DNA of 64,000 nucleotides. Source: Jiella mangrovi. GTDB taxonomy: Bacteria; Pseudomonadota; Alphaproteobacteria; Rhizobiales; Rhizobiaceae. The stretch spans positions 62,001 through 126,000 of the forward strand of contig NZ_JAGJCF010000007.1 of the NCBI RefSeq assembly GCF_017815135.1. The letters are read 5' to 3'. Numbering within the stretch: the first letter of the stretch is position 1; each line of letters opens with the position of its first letter. Under the pieces are notes generated by a model. That model searched no databases. It was not told where the DNA came from and saw only the letters and a list, made by a program, of their open reading frames with translations. Position numbers and translations under genes: made by a program. Positions 1-8,520 of the stretch are shown here, in pieces.

Positions 1-426
1 GGCGCCGATATTGACGCCGACGATGCCGGGCTTGCCCGTCCTTGCCGCCAGCCGCTCCGATGCGTCGGCATGGCCGTCATTGTTGAAGCCGAGACGATTG
101 ATCACGCCGCGCGCCTTCGGCAGGCGAAAGATACGCGGGCGCGGATTTCCCTCCTGCGGCTTCGGCGTCAGCGTGCCGACCTCGGCAAAGCCGAAGCCAA
201 GCCGCAAGGCCTCGTCGGGCACCTCGGCATTCTTGTCGTAGCCTGCCGCAAGGCCGAGCGGATTGGGAAAGCGGATGCCGGCGACCTCGACATGCAGCCT
301 TCCATCCACCGGAATGTCGAGATCGCGGACGAGCCCACGCTTCAGCGCCGTCAGCGACAGTTCGTGGGCGCGTTCGGCCTCGAGCCGAAACAGCGCCGGC
401 CGCGCCAGCCTGTAAAGAACGCTCAT
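1..426 (-). CDS. pyrD: Dihydroorotate dehydrogenase (quinone), class 2, N-terminal part, cut by window edge
   Basis: Oxidises dihydroorotate to orotate in pyrimidine synthesis, using FMN and passing electrons to quinone at the inner membrane. About 142 residues are visible of a usual 350-370. The N terminus ([10 protein letters not shown]) is the class 2 membrane-associated helix. It is followed by a block with [15 protein letters not shown], the FMN/substrate-binding region, and by NRLGFNNDG. The start is the ATG at 426, which begins the typical class 2 N terminus. The DUF952 gene lies 33 bp upstream on the same strand, so the two are probably co-transcribed. The rest of the gene lies outside the window. 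Confidence 0.93.
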   Translation of the reverse strand, partial: MSVLYRLARPALFRLEAERAHELSLTALKRGLVRDLDIPVDGRLHVEVAGIRFPNPLGLAAGYDKNAEVPDEALRLGFGFAEVGTLTPKPQEGNPRPRIFRLPKARGVINRLGFNNDGHADASERLAARTGKPGIVGVNIGA

Positions 427-459
427 GGCATCATCGCCGGTGCCGGCCCCATCGGTTCC

Positions 460-807
460 TCACCGCATCGCTCCGGGAAACAGGTGATGTCCGTCCGGCC
501 CGATGGGCAGTTCCTCGACCCACAGCACCGCCTCGACCGGCAGACTCGCGTACAGATGGGGAAACAGCGCACCGCCACGCGATTGTTCGTATTTCAACCT
601 GTCGCCGAGCGGCGCGGGATCGACCGCCAGAAGCAGGAGATCGTCCTGGCCGGCGAAGTGACGGGCCGCCGTCTCGCGCACCTGCGCACTGGTCGAGAAG
701 TGGATGAAGCCGTCGGCATGATCGACCGGCGCGCCGTCGAGCCGCCCGCTGGCCCTGGCCTCTTCCCAAAGCGCTCTTGGCAGAATTTTATAGATTGTCT
801 GGTTCAT
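460..807 (-). CDS. DUF952 family protein
   Basis: A 115-residue protein beginning MNQTIYKILPRALWEEA, with the DUF952 pattern: an early KI/W segment, then DGFIHFSTSAQV, then FAGQDDLLLLAVD and a C-terminal HLYASLPVEAV. The function is unknown; the family is small and cytosolic. A longer frame starts 60 bp upstream, but the methionine at 807 fits the family N terminus. It sits immediately upstream of pyrD on the same strand, an arrangement I recall in rhizobial genomes, which supports the call but gives no function. Confidence 0.85.
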   Translation of the reverse strand: MNQTIYKILPRALWEEARASGRLDGAPVDHADGFIHFSTSAQVRETAARHFAGQDDLLLLAVDPAPLGDRLKYEQSRGGALFPHLYASLPVEAVLWVEELPIGPDGHHLFPGAMR

Positions 808-962
808 GAAGAGATCGGTGCCAAACAATCTGGAGAAAATCAATTCCGGCCGCGCCGTCATATACAAGCCACCGAAGGCTGCCAGCTTTTTCTCCTGTTC
901 CGGCGAAGCTCTCGGCGGGCCGCCACGCCCTGTCGCCAGTCGCCTCTGGCAGGAGAAAGACG

Positions 963-1442
963 ATGACGAAGACCCGCAACCTTTCCGCGCTTGCGGCGAC
1001 GATCAGCTGCTTGTGCCTGCTTGCACTTGGCATGGCAGGCAGGGCGAGCGCCCAGTCCGGGCTGAGCGAGACCGACCCGCAGCTTGAACCCGGCCGATAC
1101 GAGATCGTACGGATCGACGGCGCCGTCGCACGGCTCGACACGGCCACGGGCGAGCTTTCGCCCTGCCGGGTCGTCGCGGATGCCCTGACCTGTGGGAACG
1201 CTGCCGGCCCGCGCGATCAAGCCGCTTCGAACGCGCGCATCCGCGCGCTGGAAAAACGGGTCTCGGCGCTTGAGGCAGAGCTTTCAAAAGGCGGCTCGGC
1301 GCTCACCGGCAGCGACGAGACCGATGCTGCGATCGCGCGGATGCAAAAACTCTTTCGCGGCTTTGCCGACATCGTCAAGGAGCTTGAGGAGGGCCGCGAC
1401 GCGGCAAGAGGGACCGACGCCTCGCCGCCCGACCGGACGTGA
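963..1442 (+). CDS. Small secreted coiled-coil protein, function unknown
   Basis: A 159-residue protein with a clear Sec signal peptide (residues 1-30: basic start, hydrophobic core, cleavage after GRASA). Next comes a short beta-like segment with two cysteines (SPCRVVADALTC), which could form a disulphide in the periplasm. A charged heptad-like region at about 90-110 (RIRALEKRVSALEAEL) predicts a coiled coil, and a second helix follows at 125-145. I do not recognise the family. The AGGAGAAAGACG before the ATG is a good ribosome site. It is divergent from the DUF952-pyrD pair. Confidence 0.7.
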   Translation: MTKTRNLSALAATISCLCLLALGMAGRASAQSGLSETDPQLEPGRYEIVRIDGAVARLDTATGELSPCRVVADALTCGNAAGPRDQAASNARIRALEKRVSALEAELSKGGSALTGSDETDAAIARMQKLFRGFADIVKELEEGRDAARGTDASPPDRT

Positions 1443-1744
1443 AGACGGGCCGACGCGCCTGCTTGGCAGCGCATTGGCCAATCAGTTTGATTGCGAGACC
1501 TCCGCCCGCCGCAATGCCTTGAACCACCCTGTCCGGCCGCGCTGCGGGCTGTCTCCCGAAGGCCCGGACCCTGCCGCTTTGAAATCGGGGCTTGAAGACG
1601 CGGCCATTCTGTCATATTCCCCCGCCGTTCGAAGACGGGCCCGAAACCGGGGCCCGGGGCGCTTCTTCCGGGATGACCCGCATCGAGATCGAAGCCGCTG
1701 AGGCGTTCATGCTTCAGCCGATGATCTTGCATGATTCGAACATG
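1443..1744. other. Gap between secreted protein and tRNA-Ser
   Basis: No convincing gene in either strand; reading frames here have shadow-like composition. A GC hairpin (CGGGCCC, 7-nt loop, GGGCCCG, at 1636-1656) is visible but has no T-run, so I do not call it a terminator. The tRNA promoter must lie in the last part, but I see no clear consensus boxes. Confidence 0.5.
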
Positions 1745-1834
1745 GGTGAGGTGGCCGAGTGGTTGAAGGCGCACGCCTGGAACGCGTGTATACGGGAAAC
1801 CGTATCGAGGGTTCGAATCCCTCTCTCACCGCCA
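1745..1834 (+). tRNA. tRNA-Ser (anticodon GGA)
   Basis: A 90-nt class II tRNA. Acceptor arm GGTGAGG pairs with TCTCACC (one G-T). Then comes TGGCCGAGTGG of the D arm and an anticodon stem CACGC/GCGTG holding the loop CTGGAAC, so the anticodon is GGA and reads UCC/UCU. A long variable arm (TATACGGG..CCGTATC) identifies serine tRNA. The T arm GAGGGTTCGAATCCCTC is perfect, and discriminator G plus CCA are encoded. tRNA-Ser genes are common integration sites, but I found no second copy of its 3' end in the window. Confidence 0.97.
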
Positions 1835-2156
1835 TTTCCCTGATTTTCCTATAAGCGCCTGATTTTGAAGGCTAATTTTCGGCAGCTGCATTTTGCTCCG
1901 ACCTAGCGTTCAGACCAAATTTGAGATGGTCCATATGTTTGCGCAGAAAGCACGGGCGGACGAGCGCCACGCCCAGTTCCTCAAACGCCATCCGGACCGT
2001 CGCCAGAGGATCGAAACGCTGGCGCGCGCTCGCTTGGATGCAAATCAGATGACGATCCCGCCGGAAATCCAGGTCACGAAAGATGCCGTGCAATAAGGCA
2101 CAGGAGGACGTCGAGACCTTTCCTGCTCCATCTCGCATTTCGGTCTGGATCGCGGA
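1835..2156. other. Gap downstream of tRNA-Ser, no supported gene
   Basis: This stretch is less GC-rich than its surroundings and holds two short overlapping frames on opposite strands (1893-2096 plus, 67 codons; 1872-2138 minus, 88 codons). Neither shows a recognisable domain or a convincing ribosome site. It could be decayed DNA at an old insertion point next to the tRNA, but nothing here proves that. Confidence 0.4.
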
Positions 2157-4142
2157 TCAGGCCTCGATCCCGTCGGGCGCGAAGGGTCGCAGAAGCCCAC
2201 GCTTGCGCTCCTCCCGCCCGGCGATGACCGAAAGCAGCCCGGCGAGTTCCGGCTCGTCCTCAAACGCGGCCTTCGCCGGGGCGCCACCGGCCAGGATCTC
2301 TTCGACCGCCGCGTCGAAAGCCTGACGCTTTTGGTCCGTGATGGGATCCGTCGAAACCACCGTGTAGACCGGTGCGACGCCGCTGCGGCCCTTCACCGAG
2401 ACCCGCGCGACGAGAAGCGGGGCAAGCCTGCCGGCAATCTTCGCGGCAGTAGAGGCCCCGATCAGCAGAGGAACGCCGCATTCCTTGGATGCGCCTTCGA
2501 GCCGCGAGGCGTAGTTCACGGCATCGCCGAGCACGGAATAGTCGAAGCGCGTCGCCGAGCCCATGTTTCCGACGACGCAGATCCCCGTATTGATGCCGAC
2601 GCCGACGGCGAGCTTCGGGGCGTCGTCGCCGAATTCCTGTCGAAGCTCCGCGTTCAGCGACGAGACGGCGCGGAGCATGGCGAGGCCTGCTTCGACGGCG
2701 CGGTTGGCGTGATCGGGATCGTCAAGCGGCGCGTTCCAGAACGCCATGATGCAGTCGCCGATGAACTTGTCGATCGTCCCGCCCCGGTCGAGCACGGCCT
2801 GCGAAAGCGGTGTGAGCAAGCGGTTGATCAGCTGCGTCAGCCGCTCGGGATCGTCCTTCATCGATTCCGCCAGCGTCGTGAAATTGCGGATGTCGCTGAA
2901 CAGGATCGTCAGCTCGCGCCGTTCGCCGCCGAGCTTGAGCGCCGAAGGATCGCGCGCCAGGCGCTCGACCAGTGCCGGGGCCAGATAGTGCCCGAAGGCC
3001 CGGGTCACGTCTCGCCGCATCGCGCGTTCTCGGGCGATGTCACGGGCCGCAAGGGGGGCAATGACCGCCGCGACGGCAAGCGACGGCGCCAGCGGCGAAA
3101 CGAACGTCTTGAGAAAAAAGAACGTCGCCGCGCTGAGGACGACGATGAGCGCGACGAGTCCAAGCCCGAGAACGACGGTCCCAAGATCTGCCGGTCGCCA
3201 GGCGATCAGCGCGGCAAGCAGCGCTGCACCAGCGATCATGAGACCCGTGACCGGCAATCCGGCCTCCACGATCGAAAGGCCATAGCGAAGATTGTCCGCG
3301 ATCGTCGCCTGGACCTCGACGCCTGGAACCAGCATGCCGGTGGCGGAGGTGAAGGCGGTGGCGAAACTGTCGGCCCCCCCGGTTTCGGCAGGGATCGCCA
3401 TCTGCAGACTGCGGCCGACCAGAACGATTTTGTCCTTTAGAAAACCCGGCGGCAGGAAGTCCTGTGGAGCGAGCGCCTGATAGTATGAGATGGTCGGATA
3501 GGTCCGCGCCGGTCCCATGGGGCGAATGAGGCGGCGACCGCCCGTCTCGACCGGCCGAGGCGCCAGGACCAGACGTTTCTCCGCGCCCTTGACGGCTTCA
3601 GCCGAAAATCCATCGGCAGCCGTCGGCATCCCGCGCAGCACGTTGTCGGGGTCGAGCGCCACCGAGGCGAGCCCCACCCGGGCTCCGGCCGCCACAAACT
3701 CGGGAAGCGGCTCGGTCCGGATCATCTGGCTCATATGTGGCGTTTCGATCAGGCTCTCATCGGCCGCCAGCACGACATCCGGTCCCAAAGCCTCGGCGAG
3801 CGCCTGATCGGCGTCTGCCGTTGAGGGCTCGGCAAAAATGAGGTCGAGGGCGATCGCCTTGACGCCGGCGCCCCTCAATGCGCGGATCAACTGCGCATGC
3901 AGATCCCGGGGCCAGGGCCACTGCAATCCGATCTCCGCAAAGGCCGGCTCGTCGATCGCCACGATGACGATGCTCTCATCCTTCTTGGCGAGCTCGCTCA
4001 TCGAAGGCGGCGCGAGGGTCGCCAAGACATCGAACACCCGCATTTCGGCCATTCTGAACGGTTGCCACGTGGCAAGCGCAAGGCACAGAAGCGTCGCCGC
4101 CAGAGCCGACACGGCGGTCCCTGCAGCACGGCGGCGGTCCAT
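2157..4142 (-). CDS. CHASE2 domain membrane-bound class III adenylate/guanylate cyclase
   Basis: A 661-residue protein with an N-terminal membrane helix (about 9-27), a periplasmic CHASE2 sensor (about 30-275, ending in the DKIVLVG strand), three more membrane helices (about 290-370) and a C-terminal class III cyclase domain (about 405-590). Catalytic residues are all present: metal-binding D417 (LFSDIRNFT) and D463, purine-contacting K459 (DKFIGD), and transition-state N543 and R547 (GDAVNYASRLEG). The second base-specifying position, Asp in mammalian and Thr in many bacterial cyclases, is S536. The lysine favours ATP as substrate and cAMP as product, which is inference. The start codon overlaps the stop of the FecR-barrel gene (ATGA), so the two are translationally coupled. 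Confidence 0.93.
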   Translation of the reverse strand: MDRRRAAGTAVSALAATLLCLALATWQPFRMAEMRVFDVLATLAPPSMSELAKKDESIVIVAIDEPAFAEIGLQWPWPRDLHAQLIRALRGAGVKAIALDLIFAEPSTADADQALAEALGPDVVLAADESLIETPHMSQMIRTEPLPEFVAAGARVGLASVALDPDNVLRGMPTAADGFSAEAVKGAEKRLVLAPRPVETGGRRLIRPMGPARTYPTISYYQALAPQDFLPPGFLKDKIVLVGRSLQMAIPAETGGADSFATAFTSATGMLVPGVEVQATIADNLRYGLSIVEAGLPVTGLMIAGAALLAALIAWRPADLGTVVLGLGLVALIVVLSAATFFFLKTFVSPLAPSLAVAAVIAPLAARDIARERAMRRDVTRAFGHYLAPALVERLARDPSALKLGGERRELTILFSDIRNFTTLAESMKDDPERLTQLINRLLTPLSQAVLDRGGTIDKFIGDCIMAFWNAPLDDPDHANRAVEAGLAMLRAVSSLNAELRQEFGDDAPKLAVGVGINTGICVVGNMGSATRFDYSVLGDAVNYASRLEGASKECGVPLLIGASTAAKIAGRLAPLLVARVSVKGRSGVAPVYTVVSTDPITDQKRQAFDAAVEEILAGGAPAKAAFEDEPELAGLLSVIAGREERKRGLLRPFAPDGIEA

Positions 4143-7100
4143 CAGAACCGCGCCTGCAACGTCGCCCGGACCGTGCGTTGGGCCGTGGGCACGAAAGGCG
4201 CCACCTCGATTTTCTGGTCGAAGACGTTGTAGACACCGAGATTGGCCTCGAAGTGCCGATCCTCGCTCTTCCAGCTTCCGAAGAGATCGGTCACGAAGGC
4301 CTCGTCGAGCTCCCGTTCGGCGATCTGCGAGGTCCGCTCCCCGAGATAGGTCTCGCGAGCGGTGAACTTGACCCGGCTCGGATGGACATAGGTGAGGGCC
4401 GCGGTTCCGCTCCAGTTCGGAAGGAAGGGAATGTCGCCGGTTTCGTCCGCAACTGTCCCTTCGGACCAGCTTCTTGCAAGGGTCGCGGACGCGCCGAGGC
4501 CATTTCCGAGCCAGGTATTGACGGTGAAGGCGACGCGATCAAGCTTTGCCTCTTCGACCGCGATGCCGTCCACATAGCCGGGGATCGAGAAACTGAGATC
4601 GGTGTAGTCCTGGTGCTGGTATTCCAGCGAAGTGAAAAGATGTCGGCTCCATTCGCTGTCCAGCCGCAGGATGGTGGAATCCACATGGTCGACGTTGTCG
4701 GGGATCGCGTTCGAGCGCAGCCCAACGACGCCGATGGGGCCGAGCGTGTAGCTGTCCTCGTTCGGCCTTTCGCGCAGGAAAGCGGCGCGCAGCCACTGGC
4801 CGTCGAGCGGCATGTAAGCAACGCCGAGGCGCGGCGCGAGCGCTTCGTCCCGAACGCCATCCTCCTCGATCGCCGAGCCGAAGAGACCGGCCTCGAAGCG
4901 CAGATTCTCCGTGGCTTCGAAGGTCAGGTCAATCCAGGCGCGACCAAAGCTGCTGCGGCTCTCGGAGGCGGTCTGGATGGAGGGCACGGGGGACGTCAGA
5001 TAAAGCTCGGCGTTCGCTTGCGAATGCGCGCCGCCGTACTCGCCGCCATATTCCAGTATGAACGGCTCGAACCCGATGCGATGTGTGGCGCTCGCCTTGA
5101 GAAGATCCTGCCGGGCATCGGCGGAATAAAGACCGGGCACCCCCAGAACGAGGAGATCGAGCGGCGTCACGTTCTGGGCGCCGTCGTTCCGCGAGCCGAA
5201 CACGGCGACATCGAGAATGTTCTCATAGCCGAAAGTATGGCTGAACCCCAAAACGCCGACGAACGTGTCATCGGTGCGCGTGTCCGAGAACGTGGCGGGA
5301 ACATTGGCCAACGCAACCTCGCCCCGGTCCCAGTTCGCCGACAGGAAGCCGGCCATTCGATCGTAGGCCGTCAGCTGAACGCCGAACCCCGCCACGATCT
5401 GATAGTTTTCGTCCGCCTGGGAGGCGTAGTCCGGCGCGACCCTGTTCACGTTGGCCTGGATGAACATCGAATAGGGCAAGGGATCATAGCCGAGCGACTG
5501 GAAGCCCGCGCCGAAGACACCCCCTCCGTCGTCACCCTCCCCGAGGAACCCGCCCGTCAGAGACGCTTCGGAAAACGGCGCGGTGACGAAGGACGGCCGA
5601 AGATCGGAGCCGGCAAGGCTCATCGCATCGCTCAGAATGCCTTTGGTCAGCAGCGAAAAACCTCTCGCGTCCGCAGTCGGGTTCGGTGTCGCGAGTTCAT
5701 CGCCACGCTCCAGATAGAAGGGCGCGGCGGTCCCGGTCAGGGCGCGGTCGAAATAGCCCGCCGAATCGAACGGATCGAAGACGATCTCGCTCCAGTAGGA
5801 GCCCCAGGCATCCAACGAGAGAAACCCGTAAGCCGACGACAGGACCGAGCCGGACTCGCGCGTGGCGTGGATGGACTCGTAGTCGCCGCCCCTCGCCCGG
5901 ATCCGCTTCACCGATTCCCTGGCATAGTCGATCGCCTGGTCGGCCTGATACTGGTCGATGGCGAGTGAGGCCAGATACTGCGCTGCCAGCACGCTGTTCT
6001 TGTCGAGACGATTGGCGTCCTCGAAGGCTTGTCGGGCGTGCTCGATATCCCCGGACGCTGCGTAGGCCTCCCCAAGAACCAGGAGACCGTCGGAATAAGC
6101 GGGATTCGCCGTGGTCGCCTTGAGGAAACTGTTCAGCGCCGCCTCTGGATTGCCTTCCAGCATCTGCTGGCTGCCGCGCACCATATTGGCAAGCGAGAAG
6201 GCGGGATCGACCTCAAAGATCGTATCGATCAGAGGCCGTGCCTCCACGAGGCGACCCTGCGACAGATAGAGCATCGCCAGGTTGCTGCGGTTGATCGGGT
6301 CCTCGGGCTCGATCTCGATGGCGCGCAGGAGCGCCGCTTCGGCTTCCTTTTCCGCGCCCCGGTCCGCAAGTGCGAGAGCGTAATCGTTGAGGAGGCTGGT
6401 GTTGCCCGGCGCGACGGCCAGTCCCTTTTTGATGTCGGCGATTGCGCCCTTGAGGTCGTAGACGGCGTTGGCACGGTAATAGGCCCGGGCGGAGAGGACT
6501 TCGGGATCGCTGGGATCGAGCGCATACCCTTGCTCGGTCGCCTTCCGCGCCGTTTCGAAATCGCCCGCCAGCATCGCCAGCTTGGCAACCGCAGCGACAT
6601 ATTCAGGATCCTTGCTGAAGCGCGGCTCCGCATCCTGCAGGATCTTCAGGGCGTCTTTCGGCGTGCGAAGCATGGCGGCGATAACCGCTTCGCCGACCAC
6701 CGACACGCGGTCTTTCGGATCGGGCCGGGGTGGGGGCGGGGGTTTCGTGGGGTCGGCCAGCGAGCGGGCGAAGTACATTAGATAGGTCGCCGTCGTCCGC
6801 CTCTCGCCTTCAAGATGCGGCAAGGCTCGCGCGTAAAGATCGGCGGCCTGAGCATAATCCTGGCGCGCTCCTGCAATGTTCGCTGCAAGGAGATCGAGCC
6901 GGGCGCTCTGCGCGGCCGTCAGTTCAACGCCACGTGCAGCGGCGATCGCAGTTTCGGCTTTCTGTCTGCCGTCCCGATCCGCGGCGATCTCGGCCGCCAG
7001 CACGCGATCCTCCGCGCTTCGCCGCGATGGCGGCAAGGCCGCGAGCCGATCGCGTTCGGCGAGGAGCAAGCGATTGGGCAGCGAGGCCGCGGGAAAGGAT

Positions 7101-7726
7101 TCGAAGGCTCCCCGCAGCGACAGGTTCACCAGCATCTGTTCGTGAAAGTCATCGGCGACGATGACGATCCTGGCGGGTGCCTGGCCGAGGGTCGCCGCGG
7201 CCGCCTCCCCTTGCCTCAGCGTCACCGAGCCCTGCGGATTGAAGAATTCCACTTCGCCGTCGAGCACCATGAGTGTCGTGCGGTCGCCTTCGGTCCGCAT
7301 GCTCCAGTCGGTGCCGCGGATCGCCGCCGTCGCTGCGGTCGTCTCGACATACACGCCGGTTCCGCCGCGCGCCGCGCGGCCGAAGATCTGGCCACGTTCG
7401 AGGACGAGACGGGTATCGCCGCCAGCCACCCGGTCCTTGACGAGAAGTGTCGAGTTGCGTCCGACGCGGACTTGGGTCTGATCGGAAAACAAGACGGCGA
7501 GCTGACCGGTCGCGTTGGTCCGCAGGAGGTCACCGGTCTTCACGTCCTGCAAAACCTCGACGCCACGCCAGCTCGGCGCGTCGACGAACTCGATCTCTTC
7601 ACCGAGCTTGGTGGCGATCACCGTCCCCGCAGCCGGCGCAACGCGCGGCACCGGTTCGGCCGAAGCGGGCGTTGCAGAGAGACCTGAGATGGCGAGTAAA
7701 GCGAAACGGCAAAGCGTCAACTTCAT
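4142..7726 (-). CDS. FecR domain-TPR-outer membrane beta-barrel fusion protein
   Basis: A 1194-residue exported protein in three parts. After a signal peptide (1-23, ASA cleavage) comes a FecR domain (about 30-165; QVRVGRNSTLLV and an IRGTDWSMRTEG core). A helical stretch and a proline spacer (PPPPRPDPKD) follow, then about seven TPR units (roughly 355-615). The last part, from about 690, is rich in alternating aromatic strands, ends in phenylalanine, and has a closing segment (NLGVYNVFD...LQARF) like TonB-dependent receptors. No TonB plug domain is visible. FecR is known as a periplasmic signalling domain; here it is tethered to what looks like a barrel. It is the first gene of a two-gene unit with the CHASE2 cyclase, so a sensor role for that cyclase is a reasonable inference. 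Confidence 0.85.
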   Translation of the reverse strand: MKLTLCRFALLAISGLSATPASAEPVPRVAPAAGTVIATKLGEEIEFVDAPSWRGVEVLQDVKTGDLLRTNATGQLAVLFSDQTQVRVGRNSTLLVKDRVAGGDTRLVLERGQIFGRAARGGTGVYVETTAATAAIRGTDWSMRTEGDRTTLMVLDGEVEFFNPQGSVTLRQGEAAAATLGQAPARIVIVADDFHEQMLVNLSLRGAFESFPAASLPNRLLLAERDRLAALPPSRRSAEDRVLAAEIAADRDGRQKAETAIAAARGVELTAAQSARLDLLAANIAGARQDYAQAADLYARALPHLEGERRTTATYLMYFARSLADPTKPPPPPRPDPKDRVSVVGEAVIAAMLRTPKDALKILQDAEPRFSKDPEYVAAVAKLAMLAGDFETARKATEQGYALDPSDPEVLSARAYYRANAVYDLKGAIADIKKGLAVAPGNTSLLNDYALALADRGAEKEAEAALLRAIEIEPEDPINRSNLAMLYLSQGRLVEARPLIDTIFEVDPAFSLANMVRGSQQMLEGNPEAALNSFLKATTANPAYSDGLLVLGEAYAASGDIEHARQAFEDANRLDKNSVLAAQYLASLAIDQYQADQAIDYARESVKRIRARGGDYESIHATRESGSVLSSAYGFLSLDAWGSYWSEIVFDPFDSAGYFDRALTGTAAPFYLERGDELATPNPTADARGFSLLTKGILSDAMSLAGSDLRPSFVTAPFSEASLTGGFLGEGDDGGGVFGAGFQSLGYDPLPYSMFIQANVNRVAPDYASQADENYQIVAGFGVQLTAYDRMAGFLSANWDRGEVALANVPATFSDTRTDDTFVGVLGFSHTFGYENILDVAVFGSRNDGAQNVTPLDLLVLGVPGLYSADARQDLLKASATHRIGFEPFILEYGGEYGGAHSQANAELYLTSPVPSIQTASESRSSFGRAWIDLTFEATENLRFEAGLFGSAIEEDGVRDEALAPRLGVAYMPLDGQWLRAAFLRERPNEDSYTLGPIGVVGLRSNAIPDNVDHVDSTILRLDSEWSRHLFTSLEYQHQDYTDLSFSIPGYVDGIAVEEAKLDRVAFTVNTWLGNGLGASATLARSWSEGTVADETGDIPFLPNWSGTAALTYVHPSRVKFTARETYLGERTSQIAERELDEAFVTDLFGSWKSEDRHFEANLGVYNVFDQKIEVAPFVPTAQRTVRATLQARF

Positions 7727-7834
7727 CTAGGGAAACTTCGAACATCATGACGAGACACGAAGAGGTCACGTCACTTCTCCTGTCAATCTGAGGGTTTGAG
7801 CTTGAGACGCTTCGTCAAATCATCGCGTGGGGAA

Positions 7835-7852
7835 TGTGTCGGTCTAGACACA
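7835..7852. promoter_or_regulatory. Inverted repeat in divergent promoter region (candidate operator)
   Basis: TGTGTC, six bases, GACACA: a perfect 6-bp dyad overlapping the palindrome GTCTAGAC. It lies between the divergent FecR-barrel and PycTM-like genes, about 75 bp before the start of the latter. Position and symmetry suggest a regulator site. The spacing (TGTG-N10-CACA) does not match a CRP site. Confidence 0.35.
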
Positions 7853-7925
7853 GACGCTTTTCGCGAAGACTTGGCATCCGGATTAGTGCTAGTGCGATCG
7901 AATCACACTGACCGGAGCTCCCGCG

Positions 7926-8408
7926 ATGTCCGAGCGGCATCTTTCCCACCTCGTCGAAGCCAATCGCATTTTCGCCGAGCAGATCCGAACGGCCGACCAG
8001 AAGGCAGCCTACATCTTCACCTTCATTCTGGCGCTGGTCGTCTGGTCGGCGGAAACGCGCCGATCGTTCTCGCTGGAGCACTTGATGTCGGCGGGCCTCG
8101 TCAGTCTTGTCGCCAGCTTCGTGCTGATGGCAGCCGTCGCGGTCGCTCTCGTGTCCGCGATCTGCGTTGTCCTGCCGCGATCAAGGCCCGGTACGAGCAT
8201 CCTTTACTGGGGTGCGTGGCCGCAGGCGGGCGAGGCCCTGGAGGCGGCGCGCAAGCGCGAGGATCTCGACTTTCTCTATGACGACTATCTGCAGAATACG
8301 AGCACTCTGGCGGTGATCTGCCGGGCAAAATACCGGCTTGTCGCGCTTGCCTTCCGAGCGATGCTCGTCGTGGTGACGAGTTATCTGGTCCTGTTGATCA
8401 GCAGCTAG
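7926..8408 (+). CDS. Pycsar effector-like (PycTM family) small membrane protein
   Basis: A 160-residue protein with three hydrophobic segments (about 27-42, 57-83, 139-158). It carries the marks I know from the PycTM family (Pycsar transmembrane effector): an N-terminal amphipathic helix ending RTADQKA just before the first membrane segment; LPR followed by SILYWG after the second; and a C-terminal helix with ICRAKYRLVALA before the last. In true Pycsar systems such a protein binds cCMP or cUMP made by a neighbouring PycC cyclase and damages the inner membrane. Here no PycC is adjacent, but a CHASE2 cyclase operon is divergently transcribed 200 bp away. GGAG lies 10 bp before the ATG. Family call is fairly firm; function is inference. 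Confidence 0.72.
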   Translation: MSERHLSHLVEANRIFAEQIRTADQKAAYIFTFILALVVWSAETRRSFSLEHLMSAGLVSLVASFVLMAAVAVALVSAICVVLPRSRPGTSILYWGAWPQAGEALEAARKREDLDFLYDDYLQNTSTLAVICRAKYRLVALAFRAMLVVVTSYLVLLISS

Positions 8409-8520
8409 CGGATAAAGGTCGGCTTTCAGAAGCGGCATGGGGGCCGAGCAACTTGCAAATTGCGTTGCGGCGTCGGGCGTGCTTCCGTGGCTTTCGGGTC
8501 CATGAATCGAGAGCGCCGGG

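Noticed and set aside
1872-2138. Short frames after the tRNA as genes
   Set aside because: They overlap in opposite directions, have no domain and no good ribosome site.
7888-7914. A CRP/cAMP box before the PycTM-like gene
   Set aside because: TGTGA is present on the minus strand, but the second half is off by one base in spacing and has mismatches.
7926-8408. A canonical Pycsar system
   Set aside because: No PycC-type pyrimidine cyclase is adjacent, and the only class III cyclase here has a purine-type lysine. I report PycTM similarity only.
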